DNA from: Karalla daura
Taxonomy: Eukaryota > Chordata > Actinopteri > Chaetodontiformes > Leiognathidae
Assembly: GCA_029224185.1 (NCBI GenBank)
Contig: CM055193.1
Location: 7,987,359-8,051,358 of the forward strand
DNA length: 64,000 nt
Reading direction: 5' to 3'
A model generated the notes under the pieces. The model did no database searches and was not told the DNA's origin. It saw nothing but the letters and a program-made list of their open reading frames with translations. This document shows positions 12,001-23,691 of this stretch, in pieces. The first letter of the stretch is position 1. Every line of letters starts with the position of its first letter. A program made the translations under genes and the position numbers.

Positions 12001-12038
12001 GGGGTGGGGGGGTTTGAGGGTGGGGGGGGATTGGGGAG
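12001..12038 (+). other. G-quadruplex-forming motif
   Basis: Five runs of three or more G, separated by 1-6 bases, lie on the plus strand. Confidence 0.6.
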
Positions 12039-12563
12039 TGTGTTATTGCATATTTAGGACAGTGTGTGAGGGTCTTTTGAGAGAGTATGTGTGTGTGAAA
12101 TTTTAATTCACACTGCAAGTGTGAAGAAGCTTTAGTTCATTTATCACTGAGAGGAGATACCCAGAGCGCTGCTTCAACTCCCAGTAGGTCCTCTGTCACA
12201 CCGAGCCCTGGGCGATCCTAACAGGCTGCAAAAGCTAAAAAAAAAAAAAAAAAGTTCATCGAGGAACAATCGAGGAACAATCTTGTTGTTAATGCCACTT
12301 CCTACCTCATTTCCTGTTCCATCCATCCACACTCAGCTGCTGCTGTCTGTCTCTCTGGTTTTTTCTTTTTCTTTTTTTTTTTTACTTGTCACATTTCCCT
12401 GCTTCTTTACATCCTGTCCCACCTTTCTCCTCCTCTTCAGCTCCTTTTGTTCCGCTCCTGGTCGAGCTATAGGCGCTGCCGATATAGCCACACCTGAGGT
12501 GCAAGCTAATGTCCTCCTCTCGTCTCTGCATTCTGAACCGTCGTCAAGGAAAGGTGCCTCTCG

Positions 12564-12577
12564 GTTGCCCTGGAAAC
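12564..12577. promoter_or_regulatory. RFX X-box-like motif
   Basis: GTTGCCCTGGAAAC, two half-sites around a 2-base centre, agrees with the X-box at 12 of 14 positions. Confidence 0.5.
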
Positions 12578-13054
12578 CATGCCTCCCAGCATGCTTTGTG
12601 TGAGTGACAGGAGGAAGGTGTGACAGAGTGAGAGCTTTGTGTGAATGGACATCTTGTGAGCCGGACAGACTCCAGACGCTTTTTTTCCCCCCCCTGCTAT
12701 GTACATATTATTCACCACCTCTCGTATGTTTTCACATTTCTGGAAAATGTCACAAGCATCATCGTTCCTATTCGTTTCAGTCTCAGCGTCTGTCCATCTC
12801 AGCCGTATGGAAAGACTTACAAGACATGCAATAATTGTCTTATTGCTGCTCGTGGTAAAAAAATTCCTGCCCTCGTGTGAATTCTACGGCTTTTGCCGCA
12901 ACATAATTTCGCTGTTGAGAGGAACGAGAAGGATAAGTGGCTGCCATGATTGGTTACAGCAGTGGCAGCCTGTGTTCATCTCGCTCCCCTCTGTGCTTGC
13001 TCATGCGAGACACTCAGAGAGTGTGTCCTCGTTGGAGAAGACATGTGCGTCCCC

Positions 13055-13056
<2 letters not shown>

Positions 13057-13086
<30 letters not shown>
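13057..13086. repeat. GT microsatellite
   Basis: Pure GT run of 30 bases. Confidence 0.95.
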
Positions 13087-13088
<2 letters not shown>

Positions 13089-13289
13089 AGAGAGTGTAAG
13101 TCCACTCTGAACAGGTGCAGAACTTTAAGTAGTTCTGAACTCTGTGTCTGTGTATTGATCCAAGTGTAAGAAAAGTAGTGTCAAAATGACAGTGCGTGCG
13201 GTGGTTTGCAGTCTGCAATAAGTCAATCGACAGCTGCTAAATTGCAAATCTTATATACGTGCGTCCGTGTATCTGTGTGTGTGTGTGTT

Positions 13290-13700
13290 GGTGCAGGACT
13301 CAATCTCCGAGGCCTGATAACGCGCAAGAACCAATAAGTGATAAAGTATCAGTGGCGAAAACTGGAAATGGACCTCTTTCCCGAACGCTGACCACGATAA
13401 CTGAAATATCAGAAATGAGCGACCGCGGCTTGCAGCTGTCGGCTCTCACGGATGTAGCGCAGTTCTTAGTTTGTGTGGAGCTGTTTTGTGTTGTCCCCGT
13501 CGTAAAAAATCAATCAGAATTTAATTACGTTGCACCCCTCGTGCAAAAGGAAGCGGCTCTGAGTACAGCACTTCTCGATGGCATTCATCAGCGGGCGAAT
13601 GCGGAGCTCGCAAATATTGACATTATAAGTTAATAATGATTCCTATTTGCGCATCAATCTGTGGGCCCTCTCTTGATTGCATCATTAAAATCTCACCCCG
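13290..13700. promoter_or_regulatory. repeat-free candidate regulatory element
   Basis: About 400 bases of high complexity contain a PBX/HOX-type site (ATCAATCA, 13509-13516), a homeodomain core (TAATTA, 13522-13527) and CAGCTG near 13433. The frame at 13259-13633 on the plus strand stays open here, but its product resembles nothing I know and its 5' part is translated GT repeat. Regulation is more likely than coding. Confidence 0.3.
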
Positions 13701-14560
13701 CGTTTCTCCTTCCTCCCCCGACCAAACCCCCACCAATCTCTCTCTGAAAGCTGCTGATTTCACTTTACGGAAACTTTAACACCAAACACACTCCAACCCT
13801 CTCTTCCACCCCCCCCCTCCACCACCACCACCTCCTGGAGCTGCATTTGAGAATTAGTAGAAGAAGAAGAAGAAAAAAGAAAACAAAAATAACATTACAC
13901 ACAACCAATGACAGGACTGTGAAATCACCCCCAATCTCCACACCCACACATTTTCCCACCCCATTATCATTATCACCATGTTAGCACCACATTGTCATTA
14001 GCTGCAGTGAACTGTCATGGTGCCTGTGTTGTTTTGCCTGTCTGTGTTTGTGTCTTTAAATGTTTCCTATCGGGGTTTGATCAACGCCGCGTAGGTGCGA
14101 CGCTGCCGTGTGAAACATACATTTCTGGAGGTGTATCTGATCCGAGCGTTTGTCGTCGCTCTGACGGAAAGAATAATGCCTGAGCAAACATATTCTCCGG
14201 GCTCCATAAATCTATCGGTGACAGTGGTGTCCCTGAGCAGATCCCAACCTATTTCACTCTTCCTCTTATCCTCAGATTTTCTCCAAGTTGCGGTGCAAAT
14301 CTGTTTATCTGACCAGCCGAGGATTTTTTTTCTCTCTCTCTCTTTCTTTCTCTCTCATGGACCTATTCCTGTCCTTCTCCCTTCGTCTTCTTTTTTGTCA
14401 TCTCCCCTTTTTTTATTGTCCTTTTATCATTCCGTCTTTTTTCCTTCATTAGCCTACTTTATCCTCTTCTCCTTTCTTCCTTTCCTTTCCCTTTTTCCCT
14501 TCCCTTCCCTTCTCCTCCCCTCACCATCCTGCATGCCTCAGCAGCCTCTCCTTCCTGTCT
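13700..14560. other. C-rich, unique and pyrimidine-tract DNA
   Basis: A C/CCA-rich stretch (13775-13835) and an AGA run (13858-13880) are followed by a unique segment (13980-14250) and a long polypyrimidine tract (14325-14525). No gene. Confidence 0.5.
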
Positions 14561-14642
14561 GTCTGTGTTGGCATGAGCCTCCCTGGCTCTGCCCCCGCCT
14601 GCCCGCACTTTATGCTGATTGGACCAGCTGTTCCACTTAAAT

Positions 14643-14676
14643 TCACCATGGCAACCACAACCTGTCGCCTAGCAAC
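14643..14676. promoter_or_regulatory. tandem RFX X-box motifs
   Basis: TTCACCATGGCAAC (14643-14656, 12 of 14) and GTCGCCTAGCAAC (14664-14676, two half-sites with a one-base spacer) lie 7 bases apart. The second is of the classical ciliary type. A CCAAT box (ATTGG) lies at 14618-14622. Confidence 0.55.
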
Positions 14677-14719
14677 CCCGCTCTTCTCCCTGATTCCTGC
14701 CAGTGTTCTCCACAGGCAG

Positions 14720-15037
14720 AGCGAGAGAGAAAAGGAGAAGAAGAGATTGAAAATTCCCTCAGATTTTCATGTGCGTGTCTGTGTGTGCAAGTGTGTGTGT
14801 GTGTGTGTATACGCGTGTGTGCGCGTGTGAGTGCTTAAATGTGTGTGTGTGTATGTGTGTGTGTGTGTGCGTGTGCGGACATGGGTATGTTTGGCTCCTC
14901 TTCTGTGAGTCAGAAGTGAAATGTGTTGAGTGTGCTGATGAGATGGTTAAATGCAGACTGTGTTTTCATGTAGGCCAGAGGGACCTTCAGTTAACTCAGA
15001 GTAGGCTGGCAGGCATAGATGTATGCGTCAAATGAAG

Positions 15038-15082
<45 letters not shown>

Positions 15083-15552
15083 GCTCACGTGGTGATCTAA
15101 ATCTGTATACACAGACACACTGTACGGACTCGCCTTTCTTTAGTGGGAGAAATGCATTTGCCAATTTGCCAGGCTACAGTCAAGTTCAGGCTTAGATTAG
15201 CGTGTAGACAAAGTTGTCTGGATGACTTTCAAGACTCGGTTTAGATCTCAAAGAAAAGAACGAAAGACAATGCAATGTCCTCTGAAGTGACAGAAAAATG
15301 ACATTCACTCTGTATGTGTGTGTGTGTGTCTGTGTGTATGTGTGTGTCTGTGTGTGTGTGTGTCTCCTTGTCTCCCGTTGACTGGACTTGTCCTTTCAAG
15401 CGTGATGAGAACAAGGGTACATGCAAGCTCATGCTAAAGAATTCATGGCGCTGCTGCTCTCTGAGGCCCCACTGTCAGTGTAGCCTCATGGCCCGAGCAT
15501 ACTAATCAGAGACACCGGCTTAGATGGACACACACACACACACCCAAACACA
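14720..15552. repeat. GT-rich region
   Basis: Interrupted GT tracts (14780-14876), a pure TG run (15041-15081) and GT/GTC tracts (15310-15363) are separated by unique DNA. CA runs at 15530-15560 lead into the inverted repeat. Confidence 0.8.
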
Positions 15553-16385
15553 CACACACGTATAAGGACCAAAACTGGCACTCTGCTGAGGCATGTCGAT
15601 GTCTACCTTTTTTAACTGGGGAAGATTACCCAGTTGCTAATGGACTTTGCCCGCGGCCTGGGAACTGGTCCCATGTCCAGGTAATCCCACGGCTCATCCC
15701 CGGCAGATGAGCTCTCATCCCAGGGAGAGCAGCAGGAAGCGGCCTTTCACCTCTCATAACTGGATCCAAAGCTGAAGTCCAAAGCCGTCGGTGCCCGCTT
15801 CAGTGTACACACATGTCCACGTCTCTCTGCATAAACAGAGTTGATTTGGATTTTAGGATTTTGAGCAAAGACTTGCATCCCAAGCGACTTACGTAGGAAA
15901 ATGTAATGTAACAATAATGCTGCGCTACATTCTTCAAACCACTAATGGATGAGAGTGCAGTTGGGTATGAGTTTAAGGACTTAAAAAGACACAGCAGTAG
16001 GAGCAGGGTGAGGAGAGGGAAGATTAAGGGCAGTGTTTGGTAGGTGAATATTAGAAGAAAAGCTCTGAGAAGAGTTGAGTCTTCAAGGTGAATTGAAGAT
16101 GGCGGGGACATCCCAGCCCTGATAGTGCTTGGCTCATTCTACTATTGGGGAACTACAAGTCTGGCTTGTCCTGCTCAGACAGGTGTAAGATGACATTGGG
16201 ATACAGGGGCTAGGCATAACGTATACCCTGAGCCCAGCGATCACTTTGTTGGCATGCCAATGTTAGTGACATGAACTTGGTTAATCTTCCTTAAAGTAAA
16301 GTAAAGTAAGGAAGTAAAGTTAAAGTAAGTTGATGTCAACATGTTAAGGCAGAGTGCCAGTTTTAGTCCTTATACATGCGTGTTT
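15553..16385. mobile_element. inverted-repeat-bounded element, about 830 bp
   Basis: The left end (15553-15620) and the right end (16318-16385) are imperfect inverted copies, clearest at GTATAAGGACCAAAACTGG against its mirror at 16330-16375. The interior holds a unique part with TAATCC sites (15682-15687) and, from about 15865, a segment resembling a teleost LINE tail read backwards. It could be a non-autonomous DNA transposon or two opposed copies of one repeat. Target duplications cannot be judged because the left flank is a CA run. Confidence 0.5.
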
Positions 16386-18180
16386 GCTGGCAACCACCGA
16401 CTTTTCTAATTTGTTGTCCCAGCATTGTGGAATAAGGCACCAAACACTCATCATTTTTGCTCTACTGCTGTAGAATCCACACATGATGCATAGAACAAAC
16501 ATACTCCCACACTGTACATACTTTGTGTTAGTGTGGTAGTGGCAAAGAAGTCATGATGACATATGTGCTCCGAGAGAGATTCAAACAAAGGCAGCCCACC
16601 ATTTCCAGTGGTATAGCTCCAGTTTAATGCGTACTGAAGCATCTGTTAGCTCCCTGAGAGCGGAACAAAAAACGCTCTTGTGTGTAGCGCATAAATGGCC
16701 CATAAGGTCATATCTCTCCATCTTCAAGAAGCTTTTCTAGACCAAACTTCTGCTAACCTCTCCTAACATTTCTACAGCTATATCCTTTTAATTAGCTCTT
16801 AAACCCTGCGTTTGTACTTGCACTTACTACTAGTACAAATGCACTCTTGCTCCTTGGTAGTCTGAGGAATGTAACCCAGTTTTTATTGTTACGCCAGGTT
16901 TCTATTGGAAGTTTTGATAATATCGGGACACTTCAATCACATTTTCTGATGGCTTCACAAGGATGTGGTGGAGAGATGTGCACTGAAGATGGTAGAGGCC
17001 ATTCAGAACAACTGAGATCAGCCACTTCCTAACACATCGACAGTTCGTCAAAATGGACAGCTCGTTCCTGCTCCACACAGGGCAAAGAGATGTAGAAGAT
17101 ATTTGCAACCATTGGGGTATTTTAATTCTTCTGCAAATGGCAGATGAGTTGCCAAACAAACTAATCTCCCTTTGGGGATCAATAAACTCATTACTATTCC
17201 TGTTCCTATTAGGTTTTTTTTCTTCTTTGTAAGTAGCTTTGGATAAAAGCGTTTGCTAAATGACAAAGTGTAAATGGGATGGTGTAGAGGTGACGCGAGC
17301 AGCTATAGGCTTCCAGTGGAGCGTGATAAGGAGCAGGGTGACATGTGCCCTCTTTGGTTGATTGAACACCAGACAGGTTGCAGATCATTTCTGGGCCATC
17401 TGCAGATGGTCCAGAAATAAGCAACACCGCACAAGCTGGCAGGCCTATTACGAGGCGTCGCAATGGTCGAACCAACAGATCGCCAAGGTTTGCACCAGCA
17501 GCTGTGTGGCCTGAGTTTCTGATCGTGGAATAGCGGTCAGTAGAGAGTGTAGAGAGTCAACATGGTCTGGGAATACCATTTGATCATCGATCATGACGTG
17601 AGGTTTCCTATAGCTTGTGCAAGGGAATCATTTAAAAGAATGCATCCTCATCAGACAGGATAGTGACCCTTCAGGGCAGGAATTGAAGAACATTGATATA
17701 AGGAGTCAACTTTGATATAAATGTGTTGGAAGGTCTGTTTGAAGAAGAAAGAAAGAAAGAAGAAGTTCTGGGTTTTATTCAGATTTGGTTGTAGGTGGTG
17801 TTTCCACACACAATAATGACAACAATGAATACTTATACTACTTTATTAATCCCTTGGGAAGGTTCCCTTTGGGAGATTTGTTAGGAGCAACTCAGGTGAG
17901 GTGCCATGCTTTGGGCTGAGGAGGGTTCCAAACCTGAGATCTTCCTGTAAATTGCAGTCAGAGATCTTCAGCCACTAGATAATGGCTCATCATGCATCCA
18001 AGTGCCGTCAATCTGATATCTGCACCGAGATGGTATCAAATACCTCTTCCAGGCATCACAGCATCAGCGATGCATACATTCTGCTAGGCCTTGATGCATT
18101 TTTTTTTGTTTTTTTACCTCTAATATACACATAGTTAATTAGGAGTTTATTTCAATTGTGTGTTCAGCTGCAGTCATCTC
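16386..18180. repeat. mosaic of old LINE-type repeats
   Basis: Recognisable pieces are a LINE tail (CTCCCTTTGGGGATCAATAAA, about 17166-17186), a second tail type (CTTTGGATAAAAGCGTTTGCTAAA from 17238), a long stretch at 17280-17620 resembling a common teleost repeat with CCAGTGGAG and TGGCAGGCCT landmarks, GAAA repeats (17745-17760) and an inverted tail (TTTATTAATCCCTTGGG, about 17842). All are degenerate. Confidence 0.6.
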
Positions 18181-18890
18181 TATGGAGAACTTAGCTTGGC
18201 TTGCAAATTAATGTGAGCGACCGAGACCTGAGCAAACATAGATTATTGTAATAAACAAGGAGACATAAATGCAACAGGAATTCTCCAGCGATGGCGGATA
18301 ATGTGCTGCCATTGTGTCTGTGCTTTCTCTGTATCCCCTGCATCTCATCGACTGATTAGATTCCCGTGTGTTTCACTCCTGTTTTTTGGTCACCTGTTTC
18401 TTGTGTTCACAACTGTGTTTCATTCTCAATTTTGTTTGTGTGTGTGTGTGTGTTTTACCTTTATTCTTGAATTTTCCTCCACATCTCTGCACCAGCATCA
18501 GCCTCGTTAGCTCTGTCCGAGTTCCCGAACCAATCAAGTCCTTTCCTGGGTGGACGTCTGCAGCTGAACCTCATCGCTTGAGATTGTGTTAAAATCCAGA
18601 GTTCAACCAAACTTTTGTGTTTCTTGCCCCCTGTTCTGCTCTGTTCCCTCTGTTTGTTTTTCTGCTTTCTGGTGTATCTATTATTTTGAGTCTCTGTTGT
18701 CTCTTGCTTTTGTTTTTTAACAGCTCAGCCTGACAGTCCAGTGACTCATGAGCTCTCAACTCACTTATGGGCTTAGAAATGGGTCGTTATAATAATAATC
18801 AGAATAGGTTTAATTTAAATCTGAGCTCGCTTTCATTTAATTTTACCAGAACTCAATTTATTCAAAGGGAATTTCTTATTCCAATTATTG
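18181..18890. other. non-coding DNA, T-rich
   Basis: T-rich, pyrimidine-biased sequence with a GT run (18436-18452). It could be part of a decayed LTR or other repeat, but no landmarks support this. No gene. Confidence 0.35.
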
Positions 18891-19135
18891 CTCCAGACAA
18901 TATAATGGCTGTGATGGACTAGGGGTTATTGCCTGCTTTCACCATATGTAAACTGGTACAGGCTCCAGCAGACCCCTGTGATACCAGCTAGATATAAAGC
19001 GGGTTAAGAAAATGGATGGATGGATGGATGGACAGCATAATGGACTTTCACCCTATAAGCAGAGTGATAGGCTCCGGCAGGCTCTGGCAACACTGATAGG
19101 AATGAATTGGGTTAGAAAAATGAATGAATGGATGC
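18891..19135 (-). repeat. dispersed teleost repeat end, partly doubled
   Basis: Two similar stretches (about 18960-19030 and 19068-19135) each run from AGGCTCC through GGGTTA to a GGATGGATGG- or GAATGAATGG-type end. They are the minus-strand form of the CATCC-start dispersed repeat seen elsewhere in the window. Confidence 0.6.
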
Positions 19136-20075
19136 AACCTATGCATTACATCTTCATGCATATGTTACAAGAGACAGGTGCAGCTTTAACTGTGCAACCT
19201 TGTGCTGCAAAATGACAATGAATGAAGCTTATTACCTCATAGCTCAATGACCTAAACATCAGATGAATGGAGATCCATTTAGTTTTTGCCAATCTTATGG
19301 GTTATCTTTTATGTTTGTCACATCATGTGCAATCCAAACTGTTGTTTCTTGTTTTGTTTTTTATTCCCTGCTCCTATGTATAGAAAACCATTAATTGCAA
19401 GGGGAAAGAGGTTCAAAACTAGGACAGGCTGGGTGGAAAAACTGCACAGAGCGATGACCAGACCCACTGTTTCTTTGGAAGATGATTTGCCGACAGCATA
19501 CACACAAACGAATTCTCAAATCATTTCTTCACGTACAACTTTTTCTTTCTCTATGCCCTTTTGATTGACTTTGTTTTACCCACGCTCCCCCCTCCTCACA
19601 GCGCCCCCCCCCCCCCTCTCCGCCTCAGACGAAAAAGATATGGCGTGTGTCTGATCTGCGGCTTCTAATGCGTGTTTTGGCTGGCTTATAGATATCACTC
19701 CTGTCCGTGTAATGTCAGCACAGACTGCTTGAGCAATTATGTGTTTTTGAACTCTTCGTTTTTATCGACTTTCCCCAAAAAGAAAAAAAGCACTGCAGCC
19801 ACGGGGTCAGAGTGTGTCAGGGATAATAGCTGGTATCTGTTGTAGCTAATCACACACTCACTGAGACACACTGATGAATACACTGTGCCGCATGCAGCCA
19901 CTCTAATGCACACCGAGTAAACAACACCACCGAAACAGAGAGGACCTTGCTATAAGTCATTTGCATGAAGGAGAACATGCATAGTCCATTAAAGAATAGG
20001 ATGAAGGGGAACAAGTCAAGGCTCTTAAGGTAATTGAAAGAGGTTTTCTTTTTTTTTCCTTCCTGAGAGGCTGCC
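19136..20075. other. non-coding DNA
   Basis: Unique and AT-rich DNA includes a C run (19602-19617) and a repeat-free patch (19625-19770). A 60-residue open stretch around 19370-19560 resembles no known protein. Confidence 0.4.
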
Positions 20076-20335
20076 AGTTGGCCCACCAGGATTTTGCAGC
20101 AACAACCCGGGCCCCTCGTGTCAAATGGGGGCCCCCCAACACCAATCTGTCTGATTGGAAAGCCCGAGTTCAAAACACGGGAGATCCGCCCTCGCACACG
20201 GGGAGCCGGGATCTGAGAGGTCACACCGTGACCTCCACAGTGTGCACATTACGTTTCCCTCCACGCACCACAGGGACCTGCCGGGCTGGAGCGGCCCGGA
20301 AAGCTATTTTCCCAATTGGCCTGTAACTAAGAGTA
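20076..20335. promoter_or_regulatory. GC-rich candidate regulatory element
   Basis: A repeat-free GC-rich patch contains a perfect inverted repeat of nuclear-receptor half-sites, GAGGTCAC and GTGACCTC, around 3 bases (20217-20235), two ATTGG boxes and short palindromes. Function inferred. Confidence 0.3.
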
Positions 20336-20464
20336 TTATGTGGTGCAACATATTCCTTTGTGATTATTTCACAAGAGAGTTTTCTATGTTGGTGTTTTTG
20401 CTTTTTTTTGTATGTTATTTTATCTTATAGTCTTATGAATATTGGAGGGGTTGTTTGTTGATTG

Positions 20465-20735
20465 TCAATCATCCATCCATGCATTCTTGCATTTTCCTAA
20501 CCAGCTTTACATCTAACCAGTCCATAACAAGGCACACACACACACACACATTCACTATTTTACACGCACACACATCTACGTGCAATTTGGAGTGACAAAT
20601 CAGCCAAAACATACATGTTTTTGGGTGCAACCAAAGTAAAACCAACATGGGAGGAACATTGAAAGGTCCAACCAGGATTGAATCTGGGGACTTTCTTACT
20701 GTGAGGCACCTTTTAAACCTAAAATATATTTTCCT
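20465..20735 (+). repeat. dispersed teleost repeat (CATCC-start family)
   Basis: Starts ATCCATCCATGCATTC, has the ACATGTTTTTGGG landmark and GGGAGGAAC, and ends in a GTGAGGCA-type tail. An internal CA run is present. Confidence 0.65.
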
Positions 20736-22084
20736 TCGTGTGGTATTTAGAGAAGAAATGGCACAATTTATATTTGAAAGTCGTCCAATGCTGAGTGAGA
20801 ACATCTCAACTGCCAGTCAGAAAACAGGCTGCAGCGTAGCTCCTGCAGCAATGGCACGTCAAAGTATGTCCATTAACACTTCTTTTCTCTGCGTCTGACA
20901 GGGTCAGATGTTCAGATGATCTTGTGTAGACTATAGTTTTTCCCCATTCTCTTAGTTTGCTCTCAACAAAGTCTTGCAACGTGACATGTCACTTCCTGCC
21001 CTGTCAAAATCTGATATTTTCTTCAGATATTGTCTTCACTTTTAAAATATGAGCTGTGCCTGTACATAACAAACTCTCTCCCGTCGTCCCTGACCAACCA
21101 GGACTTGATCAAACACCAAACCAAACCATTGCCATTGCACAATGTAGTCGCATAATAATGATATTCAGAGCCCAGATTGATAACCTTGCTGGCTCTTTGT
21201 AGCTCGAGCGTTCCTCCTTGGTCCTGCACCGAGTTCCTAAAACGTTGTCTAGAGACGTCTAGAGGCATGAATATTCTGTCCATATTTCAGATTTTCTCCT
21301 CGCTCTTCAGTCTATATTACTGTATATAAAAAAGAAAAACTGATGTGAGGCCACTGGTCTGGGCTCTGGGGCAGTTTCAGCAGCGAGGAAACCAGAGATT
21401 ACACAGGGATTAGGAGGTGTAATCTCACATGTTTCTCTGTGATGGTTTCCAAAAAAAAGATGGAGCGTTTGAAGTTTTGTTCTTTTCCAGCTTTGGACAC
21501 AAAGAAATCATTTTACGCACAAAAGCACATACATCATCACCCTACTTGACAGAGCTCTGATGAGGCAACGTCCTTGAAAATAAATTGAGGCTGATTAGTC
21601 CAACTGGAGAACTGAGAAACACAGAAACTTGAGAGAGAGCCTGACAGCACTTTATCTTCCTGTTTTCTTCTCAGACCAAGAAAAATATATATAAAACTGC
21701 AAAGTTTTTCAGATTTCTCTATCGATCCCTTCTTCGGTCCATCCTTCTTTATCTACTGCTGACAGATCGTTGACCTTCCTCATCTTCACATTTTTTTTCT
21801 TTCTGCGCGCTGAGGGAGAGATAAAGGAAAAGATGGAACTCTTGGAGGGTCTGCAGTGTTTGGGCGGATTGAGGGTGATTATTTTTGGGGATGAGGAGGA
21901 GGTTGCTGGATGAAAACAGAGGTCCTGGCTCTGCTTTAAGATGGCCTTAAGTGATGCTTTGATTGCTGTGACAGTTGATCTTTATTATGAAATTCCATAA
22001 TGGAAAATCGACCCTGTCCACTAAGCCTGAGACCTTATCTGTGGGAGTCTGAACTGGATGGACACATAACTGTGTACGAGTCTG

Positions 22085-22088
<4 letters not shown>
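20736..22088. other. non-coding DNA, nothing recognised
   Basis: Unique, moderately AT-rich DNA without simple repeats of note. No coding similarity. Confidence 0.45.

Positions 22089-22143
<55 letters not shown>
22089..22143. repeat. TG microsatellite
   Basis: Pure TG run of 55 bases. Confidence 0.95.
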
Positions 22144-22144
<1 letters not shown>

Positions 22145-22328
22145 TGAGGACTTATTCAAGAGATGAAACAAGAAATCAAAGTGGACGAAAAAACAAATAT
22201 AACTCAAAAATACAGGCTCCGGGTCAGTCAATCGGTCATCTTGGAGGGCACTTGTTCTGCACTCTTTTGTTTTTCTATCTGTTACCCAAGTGTTTCGTCT
22301 ATGCTTACACACAATAGTGTTAACGGAT

Positions 22329-22342
22329 GTTACCATGGATAC
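22329..22342. promoter_or_regulatory. RFX X-box-like motif
   Basis: GTTACCATGGATAC matches the X-box at 12 of 14 positions. Confidence 0.45.
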
Positions 22343-22439
22343 GGCGCTGCTATACCCATCATCCAGTATAGCCTACAACCCATTTTTCACTTTATGCAAA
22401 TATGATAGTAAAATATCGATTCTTTATCTTATTTATAGA

Positions 22440-22645
22440 CTGTTCTACTCCTGAAGGTCTGGCACTAAACTTTACGCTGCACTCGCATTCATATCACTTT
22501 ACACTCAATGCCGTTTCACACCATGTGTAGATACAGTACTGTCACTATCGTTTCGTCCTTATTTCGTAACTCCTCGATGCGGCTTGAATTGCCCTCCTGG
22601 ACAGCATTAAAGTTCTTTGAATATCATTTCTATTATTGATTTACC
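22440..22645 (+). repeat. LINE 3' tail
   Basis: CACTTTACAC-type sequence leads to AATTGCCCTCCTGGACAGC and ATTAAAGTTCTTTGAAT, the form of a degenerate teleost LINE tail on the plus strand. Confidence 0.45.
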
Positions 22646-23320
22646 ATATATCACTATTTGTTTCGTATTTACTACATTAGTTTGTGAGACCTCAATCGAT
22701 ACTTAAGTGAAAAACCTGTTGAACACAACCTGACATGTGCCAGGTATACTCACAGTCAGTGGTGGGCTTTACATGCCATTTCCAAAGTTTTTGTTTCCTG
22801 GAAAGTTCCATTAATAATGATATTTCTATTGTCATTAATATTTCATAAATGAATACATACTGCTCTCAATCAAGCCTTAACTACTGACTATTTGGTGACA
22901 TTGTATGGTAAAATTATATTGGAAATGTGTGTATTGGACCAGAACATAGGGAATATTTCACATATGATGAGGAACATTTGCATTTGTCTTAAACAAGGTT
23001 AGTGAATAGGAATAGGAATAGGGAAAAACAGGCTGTAAACTGTGGGTACAGAGGCTCTTCTATGTCTATCTGTCCTGGATCATAGAAATATATTGATATC
23101 AATAAATACCTCATGTATCAAATATGATTTGTCTTTTTCTATTTATTTTGGGAAAAGATCCAACTTCAGTTTGGGAAAACTAAGCATTTTGTGACTAATT
23201 TTTCCAGGGGTCAAGGTTAATAAAGCATAAATCATGTGGTTGAAATCACGTTACGGACGTTGGCTGCTGATGATTGGATTTGGCCAAAAAAAAAAAAAAT
23301 CTAAATTTCTAAATTTCCTG
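22646..23320. other. AT-rich non-coding DNA
   Basis: AT-rich with an A run (23287-23299). Nothing recognised. Confidence 0.45.
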
Positions 23321-23637
23321 CAGCCTGTTTGGTCCCCTGGGTGAACGCACATGTGCGGCGAACAATGCTGCAGTTAGCCCGGCTGCGCTGCTCCGGCGGG
23401 GCCTGGTGCTGAGGGGCCCTTCATTCACCCAGCAGACCTGAAGGACAATAGCGGGCTGGGGCCTTGCTGCCGTCTCGACGGCCCCGCTCCCCCTTTTGTC
23501 TGCGTGCGACGTGTGAAGCTCCCGTGACAGATGGCGGGGACATGCTGCCATATCTGTTACCTTTTCCGAGTGACGTGCAATATGTACTCTTTCCTTCAGA
23601 CGACCGCAGAGAGCCGGCAGCTGTCCATCCCTCTCCC

Positions 23638-23640
<3 letters not shown>
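23321..23640. promoter_or_regulatory. GC-rich candidate neural enhancer
   Basis: Repeat-free, CpG-containing stretch with a SOX core (AACAATG, 23361-23367), a second SOX-like ACAAT (near 23445) and a proneural-type E-box (CAGATG, about 23528). It directly precedes a CA run. Function inferred. Confidence 0.3.

Positions 23641-23641
<1 letters not shown>

Positions 23642-23689
<48 letters not shown>
23642..23689. repeat. CA microsatellite
   Basis: Pure CA run of 48 bases. Confidence 0.95.

Positions 23690-23691
<2 letters not shown>

Larger units (their letters stand above)
11643..13056. other. non-coding DNA with G-rich motif
   Basis: Holds CA/GT-rich patches (11865-11930), a strong G-quadruplex motif (12001-12038), an A run (12237-12253), a T run (12373-12382) and an X-box (separate entry). 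No gene recognised. Confidence 0.5.

Noticed and set aside
18300..18730. Possible decayed LTR
   Set aside because: T-rich composition is suggestive, but no TG...CA ends, primer-binding site or duplicate LTR were found.
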